Source: PWQG01 sp041685555 (GTDB lineage: Bacteria; Pseudomonadota; Gammaproteobacteria; Pseudomonadales; Pseudohongiellaceae). From it: DNA of 12,208 bases. The DNA lies in contig JAWLFN010000061.1 of the NCBI GenBank assembly GCA_041685555.1, positions 1 to 12,208 of the forward strand, read 5' to 3'. Below are positions 5,740-12,208 of the stretch, piece by piece (within the stretch, counting starts at the first letter, position 1; every line of letters starts with the position of its first letter). The translations under genes and the position numbers were made by a program. Under the pieces are notes generated by a model, which saw only the letters and a list, made by a program, of their open reading frames with translations, ran no database searches and was not told where the DNA came from.

Positions 5740-6165
5740 ATGACGACGGAAAACCAGGAATTGCGCAAGGCCGGGCTGAAGGTCACTCTGCCCAGAGTGA
5801 AGATCCTGCAGTTGCTGGAGACTTCCGAGACCCGCCACCTCAGCGCGGAAGATGTCTATAAGGCACTGATCGATGCCGACGAGGATGTGGGGCTGGCCAC
5901 GGTATACCGTGTGCTGACCCAGTTTGAGGGGGCGGGACTGGTGACACGGCACCGTTTCGAGGGCGGGCAGGCGGTATTCGAGTTGACGCCGGCCGAGCAT
6001 CACGATCATATTGTCTGTAGCAAGTGCGGGCGGGTCGAGGAGTTCTATGACGATGTCATCGAGCGCCAACAGATAAAAATCGCCGAGAAGCTGGGCTTCG
6101 AAATCACCGACCACAGTCTTTACCTGTATGGTGTCTGTCCGACTTGCCGTGCCGAGGGCCGTTGA
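5740..6165 (+). CDS. fur: Ferric uptake regulator Fur
   Basis: Fur is the iron-responsive repressor that, with Fe2+, shuts off iron-uptake genes. The 141-residue product is of usual length and has an N-terminal winged helix with LRKAGLKVTLPRVKILQLLE (9-28), SAEDVYKAL, and the recognition segment VGLATVYRVLTQFEGAGLV (50-68). The metal-binding and dimer half follows with HHDH at 87-90, CSKC (Cys93, Cys96) and CPTC (Cys133, Cys136). These match classic Fur, unlike the Zur-like protein 560 bases away. The start ATG 5740 follows CAGG at modest spacing and gives the standard N-terminus MTTENQELRKAGLK. The gene converges on recN with only 6 bases between stop codons and no hairpin terminator. It is divergent from bamE, an arrangement conserved in pseudomonads and relatives. 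Confidence 0.96.
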   Translation: MTTENQELRKAGLKVTLPRVKILQLLETSETRHLSAEDVYKALIDADEDVGLATVYRVLTQFEGAGLVTRHRFEGGQAVFELTPAEHHDHIVCSKCGRVEEFYDDVIERQQIKIAEKLGFEITDHSLYLYGVCPTCRAEGR

Positions 6166-6171
6166 TCGGCG

Positions 6172-7875
6172 TCACTTCGCAGTGGTCGCCGGTGTCATCA
6201 GCTCGCGGGCATGGGCCAGTGATTCGTCACTGAAACCCGGCTGATCCGCATCACCACCCAGCATGCGGGCCACTTCCTCCACTTTTTTCTGTTCTTCCAG
6301 CGCCTGTATATGTGTGCCCACGGCGCGGCCCTGGTCATCCTGCTTGGAGACATACAGGTGGTGATGGGCCTGGCTGGCCACCAGTGGCTGGTGGGTCACG
6401 CAGAGCACCTGGCTGCGTTCGCCCAGGCGGCGTAACAGGCGGCCCACCGAGCGGGCTACAGCGCCACCGATACCCACGTCCACCTCATCAAACACCAGGG
6501 TCGGTGTTTCCGATGTCATGGCAGTGATGACCTGAATGGCGAGGCTGATCCGCGACAGTTCGCCGCCGGAGGCGATCTTGATCAATGGGCGGGCCGGCTG
6601 CCCCGGGTTGGTCGACACCAGAAACTCGACGGTCTCGTGACCACCGGCGTGGAGCGCTTCCTGATCGTGCGGGTGGAATGCGATTTCCAGACGGGCATCG
6701 GGCATGCCGAGTTCGGCCAGCTGTTCGTTGATCTGTTGCTGTAATCGATCCGCTGCCTTTGCACGGGCCGCGGTCAGCCGTTTCGCGACTCCGGCGTGCT
6801 GCTTGGCCAGTGTTTCCAGCTGCTCGCGCAACACTTCACGACGCTTTTCATTTCGGGCGCCCGAGTCCAGTGCTTCGCGCAGACGCTGGTGCAGGGCAGG
6901 CAACTCTTCTGGTGCCACATGGTGCTTGCGGGCCAGGCGATGGATGTCTGCCAGGCGTTGATTGGCCTGCTCCAGTCGCTCCGGATCGCGGTCGATGTCC
7001 TCGACGCGGCGACGCAGCTCGGAGACCGCTTCCTCGACCTGGATCTGCGCGCCGGCCAGCAGCTCCTCCACGGGAGCCAGGATCCGGGCGCCGGCTTTCT
7101 GCGACTGCATCAGCGCGAGCGCATGATTCAACGCGGCCAGAATGTTCTGGTCTTCCTGGTCGCTGCACAGATCCAGCACCTGCTGGGCGTCGGCGATCAG
7201 TTCATCGGCACTGCCCAGTTCCCGGCACAGCTGGTCGAGCTCGGCCGGTTCCTGTTCGGTGATCGCCAGTTCGTCCAGTTCATCGGTCTGGTAGCGCAGC
7301 AGTTCCTGCTGGGCGACGGCTTCTCCGGCTTCCTTGTCCAGTCCGGTCAGGGCGTGGCGGCACTCCCTCCATTCTCGCCATAGAGCGGTCACCTCGCTGC
7401 TCAGCGGGCGCAATCCGCCGAAATCATCCAGCAGCCGGACATGGCTCTGGCGATCCAGCAGGGTCTGGTGTTCATGCTGGCTGTGGATGTCGATCAGCAG
7501 TTCGCCGATGGTTTTCAGAGACTGGAGGTTGACCGCCACGCCATTGACCCAGGCACGGCTGCGACCGTCGGCGCCGACACTGCGCCGAAGCAGGCAGGTG
7601 TCAGGTTCGTCCGGGGATTCCAGTGATTGCTCTTCCAGCCAGGCGCTGGCCCGGCTCAGACCGCTGGTGTCGAAGTGGGCAGTGATGTCGGCCCGCCGCG
7701 TGCCGCCGCGGACCATCGCGCGGTCGGCCCGGTCACCGAGTGTCAGGCCCAGGGCGCCGAGGATGATCGACTTGCCGGCTCCCGTCTCGCCGGTGACAGC
7801 GGTAAGGCCCTGGCGGAACTCGATATCCAGTGACTCTACAATGGCGTAGTTGCGGATGTTGAGCTGGTTCAGCAT
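6172..7875 (-). CDS. recN: DNA repair protein RecN
   Basis: RecN is an SMC-like ATPase that acts at double-strand breaks with RecA. The 567-residue product is full length (E. coli 553). It begins MLNQLNIRNYAIVESLDIEF, has Walker A GETGAGKS at 29-36, a central charged, Gln/Glu/Leu/Arg-rich coiled-coil region broken by a linker, and then the ABC signature ASGGELSRISLAI. Walker B follows as TLVFDEVDVGIGG and the H-loop region as CVTHQPLVASQA. The ATG at 7875 follows AGGGA at about 9 bases. Upstream lie TAGAAT as a candidate -10 and a weak LexA-box-like sequence. In E. coli recN is near nadK and grpE; here it is directly divergent from grpE with no nadK or hrcA between. Confidence 0.97.
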   Translation of the reverse strand: MLNQLNIRNYAIVESLDIEFRQGLTAVTGETGAGKSIILGALGLTLGDRADRAMVRGGTRRADITAHFDTSGLSRASAWLEEQSLESPDEPDTCLLRRSVGADGRSRAWVNGVAVNLQSLKTIGELLIDIHSQHEHQTLLDRQSHVRLLDDFGGLRPLSSEVTALWREWRECRHALTGLDKEAGEAVAQQELLRYQTDELDELAITEQEPAELDQLCRELGSADELIADAQQVLDLCSDQEDQNILAALNHALALMQSQKAGARILAPVEELLAGAQIQVEEAVSELRRRVEDIDRDPERLEQANQRLADIHRLARKHHVAPEELPALHQRLREALDSGARNEKRREVLREQLETLAKQHAGVAKRLTAARAKAADRLQQQINEQLAELGMPDARLEIAFHPHDQEALHAGGHETVEFLVSTNPGQPARPLIKIASGGELSRISLAIQVITAMTSETPTLVFDEVDVGIGGAVARSVGRLLRRLGERSQVLCVTHQPLVASQAHHHLYVSKQDDQGRAVGTHIQALEEQKKVEEVARMLGGDADQPGFSDESLAHARELMTPATTAK

Positions 7876-7914
7876 GCTGCCGGATCCCTGCCGCGATACA
7901 TGTCGTCACCAGTC

Positions 7915-7957
7915 ATTCTACCTCATCCTGTAGCGAGCGCCATGTCCCCGCGCACAG
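7915..7957 (-). promoter_or_regulatory. recN promoter region with weak LexA-box-like palindrome
   Basis: On the minus strand TAGAAT (7920-7915) matches the -10 consensus at 5 of 6 positions and lies 39 bases before the recN ATG. The region where a -35 should sit overlaps CTGT-N8-ACAT (7957-7942), one mismatch from the LexA core CTGT-N8-ACAG. The eight central bases are GC-rich, unlike typical AT-rich LexA operators, so regulation by LexA is only suggested. E. coli recN is a known SOS gene. Confidence 0.3.
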
Positions 7958-7984
7958 CTATCCCTGCCTGTACCGGGCCGGGCC

Positions 7985-8012
7985 CTTGAATCGATGATCT
8001 TTGGCCCCATAT
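7985..8012 (+). promoter_or_regulatory. Heat-shock (sigma-32/RpoH) promoter for grpE
   Basis: CTTGAA (7985-7990) and CCCCATAT (8005-8012) are spaced by 14 bases. This is a near-perfect match to the RpoH consensus CTTGAAA / CCCCATNT. Transcription should begin near 8019, about 50 bases before the grpE ATG. It also rules out an in-frame TTG at 8001 as grpE start, since that codon lies inside the promoter. Confidence 0.9.
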
Positions 8013-8069
8013 GAAGAGGATCAGGTGCCCAAACAGTGGAACAACGGATATTCGAACAAGGTTTTCTCT

Positions 8070-8717
8070 ATGAACGATGAGTCACGCCACGAACAGCAGC
8101 AACAGAACGGGGCCGATGAGGCTGCCGGGGGGGAGCGAGAGCAGGTCGCAGCCAATAATGTGGGGGCCGGCGGTCAGGATCGGGCCCGGGCCGCGGACAC
8201 GGATGCCGGGGAGTTGAACGCCGAGGAGACCCGGCAGCAACTGGCCGAGATGGAAGAGAAGCTGGCCAGTCAGAAAGAAGATGTCCTGCGGGCTCATGCC
8301 GAGGTGCACAACATGCGCCGACGGGCCGAGCAGGATGTGGAAAAGGCCCACAAGTTTGGCCAGGAGAAGCTGATCAGGGAGTTGCTGGTCGTTATCGACA
8401 ACCTGGAGCGGGCCTTGCAGGCGGTGCCTGACCGCGAGAATCCGCAGGACCAGGCTCTGTATCAGGGCGTCGAACTGACCCTGAAAAGCCTGATGGACGT
8501 GCTGGGCAAGTTCAACGTGGAGGCGATTGATCCGGAAGGCGAGCCCTTCGATCCGCAGCGTCACGAAGCCATGACCCTGCAGGAAAATGACGAGGTTGAG
8601 CCCAATACGGTGGTGGCCGTCATGCAGAAGGGGTACCTGCTGCATGGTCGCGTGATCCGCCCGGCTCGCGTGATTGTCTCGCGCGGCAGCTCCTCCGGAG
8701 TGAATGAAAAAGCCTGA
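8070..8717 (+). CDS. grpE: Nucleotide exchange factor GrpE
   Basis: GrpE releases ADP from DnaK and so resets the folding cycle; it also acts as a thermosensor. The 215-residue product has a long, disordered-looking Gln/Gly/Ala/Glu-rich N-terminus (about 65 residues). Next comes the long dimer helix (LAEMEEKLASQKEDVLRAHA, then NMRRRAEQDVEKAHKF), the four-helix part (LLVVIDNLERALQ), and the C-terminal beta domain with FDPQRHEAMT, NTVVAVMQKGYLLHGRVIRPARVIVS, seen as two adjoining blocks. ATG 8070 (MNDESRHEQ) was chosen because it lies downstream of the sigma-32 promoter, with AAGG 9 bases before it. It leads the grpE-dnaK-dnaJ cluster, with an 84-base gap to dnaK that holds a second heat-shock-like promoter. 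Confidence 0.96.
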   Translation: MNDESRHEQQQQNGADEAAGGEREQVAANNVGAGGQDRARAADTDAGELNAEETRQQLAEMEEKLASQKEDVLRAHAEVHNMRRRAEQDVEKAHKFGQEKLIRELLVVIDNLERALQAVPDRENPQDQALYQGVELTLKSLMDVLGKFNVEAIDPEGEPFDPQRHEAMTLQENDEVEPNTVVAVMQKGYLLHGRVIRPARVIVSRGSSSGVNEKA

Positions 8718-8723
8718 CCGGAG

Positions 8724-8751
8724 CTTGAAATCGGTCAAGTCGAACCAATAT
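8724..8751 (+). promoter_or_regulatory. Second heat-shock-like promoter, before dnaK
   Basis: A perfect CTTGAAA (8724-8730) is followed after 13 bases by ACCAATAT (8744-8751), which matches 5 of the 7 fixed positions of CCCCATNT. It starts just after the grpE stop codon and would give a leader of about 45 bases before dnaK, in addition to read-through from grpE. It would raise DnaK over GrpE under heat stress. Confidence 0.6.
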
Positions 8752-8801
8752 AGAGCGTCAAGCAATTACTGAATTACGCGCCAAAGCGGAGAGTCAAGAT
8801 T

Positions 8802-10739
<1,938 letters not shown>

Positions 10740-10795
10740 TGTCTTCGCCGTCGTTGGTCTGCCGCGTGGACAGCGATGGTTACGGTAGCCCGCAG

Positions 10796-10823
10796 AACCG
10801 GGTGACATCTGTCACCCGGTTTT
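10796..10823 (+). terminator. Hairpin with T tract between dnaK and dnaJ (terminator or attenuator)
   Basis: The arms 10796-10807 (AACCGGGTGACA) and 10810-10821 are perfect 12-base complements around a TC centre, giving in practice an 11-bp stem with a tetraloop, and the 3' arm runs into TTTT then C. This fits a rho-independent terminator with a short T tract. Because dnaJ has no obvious promoter of its own, partial read-through would set a lower DnaJ than DnaK level. Confidence 0.75.
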
Positions 10824-10884
10824 CTGCCGTTTACAGCAAACTGAATCGTCGACGCGCGCTCGAGTGCTGAGGAATTGAACTTCT

Positions 10885-12012
10885 ATGGCGAAAACAGATT
10901 ATTACGAAGTGCTGGGCGTGGCCCGCGATGCTTCGACAGCAGAGATCAAGAAGGCTTACCGCAAGGTGGCAATGAAGCACCATCCGGACCGTAATCCCGG
11001 GGACAAGGACTCGGAGGATCGGTTCAAGCAGGCCAACGAGGCCTTCGAAGTGCTGTCCGATGAGAACAAGCGGTCGCGTTACGACCAGTTTGGCCATGAT
11101 GGCGTGGATCCGCAGATGGGTGGTGGCGCCGGTGCCGGTGATTTCGGTGATATATTCAGCGATATCTTCGGTGACATTTTCGGTGGTGCCCGGCCGGGCG
11201 GTGGTCGCTCGCGTATGCGCAAGGGCGCCGATCTCCGCTACAACCTGGAGTTGGATCTGGAAGATGCGGTCAAGGGCACCACGTCACGGATCCGTATTCC
11301 CACCGCCGTGGAGTGCAAGGTCTGCAACGGCTCTGGTGCCAAGAAGGGCTCTACTCCCGTGGACTGTTCCACCTGTAATGGCCTGGGACAGGTGCGGATG
11401 CAACAGGGTTTCTTCTCGGTGCAGCAGTCCTGTCCGCATTGTCAGGGGTCTGGCAAGCAGATCAAGGATCCGTGTCGCAGCTGTCATGGCCGGGGCATGG
11501 TGGAGGAGCACAAGACCCTCTCCGTCAAGGTGCCACCGGGTGTTGATAACGGTGACCGCATCCGTCTCGCGGGAGAAGGCCAGCCGGGCAGTAATGGCGG
11601 TCCGGCCGGCGATCTGTACGTCCAGGTATCGGTCAAGGAGCACCAGTTTTTCGAGCGCGAAGGGCGGAATCTTCACTGCGAGGTGCCGATCAGTTTTGTG
11701 GATGCGGCCCTGGGGGGCGAACTACAGGTACCGACCCTGGATGGCCGTGTGAAGTTGAAAATCCCGGCCGAAACCCAGTCAGGCAAGACTTTCCGCCTGC
11801 GCGGCAAGGGTGTCGCCTCGGTGCGTGGTGGCCCGCCCGGGGATCTGCTGTGTCGGGTGGTGATCGAGACGCCGGTCAAATTGACCAAGCGCCAGCGCGA
11901 ACTGCTGGAAGAGTTCCAGAAGATCGCCGACAGTGAGGGCAAGAAACAGTCGCCGCGCAAGACGTCGTGGTTCGATGGCGTCAAAAAGTTTGTGGACGAA
12001 TTGCGGACGTGA
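10885..12012 (+). CDS. dnaJ: Molecular chaperone DnaJ (Hsp40, class I)
   Basis: DnaJ delivers unfolded clients to DnaK and stimulates its ATPase. The 375-residue product has a full J domain (1-70) with His33-Pro34-Asp35, and a Gly/Phe region with three DIF repeats (DFGDIFSDIFGDIFGG). Four zinc-binding CxxCxGxG repeats have cysteines at 144/147, 161/164, 183/186 and 197/200, the same numbers as in E. coli DnaJ. The C-terminal peptide-binding domains contain KVPPGVDNGDRIRL, GDLYVQV and FRLRGKG. GAGGAA begins at 10869, about 11 bases before the ATG. It is the last gene of the heat-shock cluster in this window. No own promoter is recognised; transcription probably passes the hairpin after dnaK. 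Confidence 0.98.
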   Translation: MAKTDYYEVLGVARDASTAEIKKAYRKVAMKHHPDRNPGDKDSEDRFKQANEAFEVLSDENKRSRYDQFGHDGVDPQMGGGAGAGDFGDIFSDIFGDIFGGARPGGGRSRMRKGADLRYNLELDLEDAVKGTTSRIRIPTAVECKVCNGSGAKKGSTPVDCSTCNGLGQVRMQQGFFSVQQSCPHCQGSGKQIKDPCRSCHGRGMVEEHKTLSVKVPPGVDNGDRIRLAGEGQPGSNGGPAGDLYVQVSVKEHQFFEREGRNLHCEVPISFVDAALGGELQVPTLDGRVKLKIPAETQSGKTFRLRGKGVASVRGGPPGDLLCRVVIETPVKLTKRQRELLEEFQKIADSEGKKQSPRKTSWFDGVKKFVDELRT

Positions 12013-12033
12013 GAGTGGGGTGGTGGTGCCGTT

Positions 12034-12093
12034 GGCGCGGAAGGGATCTCGCGACCCGGCGGTGGAGCGCCTCCCGCGAATCCCTTCCGCGCC
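12034..12093. repeat. Long imperfect palindrome (hairpin), REP-like
   Basis: Arms 12034-12047 (GGCGCGGAAGGGAT) and 12080-12093 are perfect 14-base complements. After a one-base bulge at 12048 the stem continues with TCGCG (12049-12053) against CGCGA (12075-12079), and an inner GGCG/CGCC pair (12058-12061 with 12068-12071) can close the loop. There is no T run on either side, so an intrinsic terminator is unlikely. It may act as an RNA 3'-end stabiliser or be a mobile palindromic repeat. Confidence 0.8.
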
Positions 12094-12187
12094 CACGGCG
12101 CATGCTCCCCCGCTCGGATACTGAGAGCGAGATAAGAACATTCCACTGACAGTGCGGAGCCAATTGCCCCGGCGCGGCATCCCGTCA

Positions 12188-12208
12188 GGGATTCGCAGGA
12201 GGCGCTCC
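12188..12208 (-). repeat. Inverted partial copy of the post-dnaJ palindrome
   Basis: These 21 bases are the reverse complement of 12064-12084 with a single mismatch (20 of 21 identical). The match begins at GGGATTCGC and continues to the window edge, so the copy probably extends further. Two head-to-head copies in one intergenic region are typical of REP-pair (REPIN/BIME) arrangements, but the family is not identified here. Confidence 0.7.

Larger units (their letters stand above)
12013..12208. other. Non-coding region downstream of dnaJ
   Basis: This stretch to the window edge shows no credible gene: the short open frames have no ribosome site or family similarity. Its left half is a large palindrome and its right edge holds an inverted partial copy of that palindrome (separate entries). 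Between them (12094-12187) I see no tRNA, terminator with T tract, or convincing promoter. Confidence 0.7.

Noticed and set aside
5664..5786. Extended bamE start up to 5786
   Set aside because: It would place codons before the signal peptide, overlap the bamE promoter and fur start; ATG 5663 has a good ribosome site and leads straight into the signal sequence.
10862..10870. GAGTGCTGA resembling one arm of a CIRCE operator before dnaJ
   Set aside because: The partner arm TTAGCACTC is absent at the required distance upstream (only one position matches), so a HrcA site is not supported.
12034..12093. Rho-independent terminator for dnaJ
   Set aside because: The hairpin has no T tract on either flank and a large loop region; it fits a palindromic repeat better.

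Overview
The window looks like chromosomal core from a gammaproteobacterium with a fairly GC-rich genome (estimated by eye, not computed). Nearly every base is used, and the genes are the familiar gammaproteobacterial block smpB / ratA-rnfH / bamE / fur / recN / grpE-dnaK-dnaJ. The gene order and the extra sodium symporter suggest a Chromatiales/Ectothiorhodospiraceae-like or other halotolerant lineage, but that placement is a guess. The two overlapping sigma-32 promoters expected in this class are visible, and there is no hrcA gene or CIRCE element. No CRISPR array, tRNA, rRNA, transposase or integrase was seen.

Layout. Positions 2-1059 (minus strand) carry smpB and then a HAD-family phosphatase cut off by the left edge; the two overlap by 4 bases. 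Positions 1060-1191 hold a divergent promoter region. Positions 1192-4697 (plus strand) form a tightly packed five-gene run: a neurotransmitter:sodium symporter (NSS) family transporter, ratA, rnfH, a 97-residue protein ending in Cys-Cys, and a single-domain ArsA/Get3-like ATPase. Positions 4712-5663 (minus) are bamE followed by a Zur-like Fur-family regulator. Fur (5740-6165, plus) diverges from bamE and converges on recN (6172-7875, minus). Positions 7876-8069 hold the recN promoter region and a near-perfect heat-shock promoter for grpE. Then come grpE (8070-8717), dnaK (8802-10739) and dnaJ (10885-12012), with a second heat-shock-like promoter before dnaK and a strong hairpin with a short T run between dnaK and dnaJ. 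The last 196 bases are non-coding and contain a large palindrome plus part of an inverted second copy, resembling a REP-type dispersed repeat.

How the genes work together. SmpB (ribosome rescue), GrpE-DnaK-DnaJ (protein folding), BamE (outer-membrane protein assembly) and RecN (double-strand break repair) are quality-control and housekeeping functions. Fur and the Zur-like protein are metal-responsive repressors on either side of bamE. The least understood part is 3433-4726: the small Cys-Cys-terminated protein and the ArsA-like ATPase, whose genes overlap by 10 bases. The ATPase keeps the complete nucleotide-handling machinery but has only one cysteine, so it lacks both the arsenite site of ArsA and the zinc CxxC of Get3, while its partner ends in two adjacent cysteines. 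This pair is the best candidate here for an incompletely described system. From memory, the small protein matches a family that public annotation calls 'cory-CC-star protein'; I could not check this.
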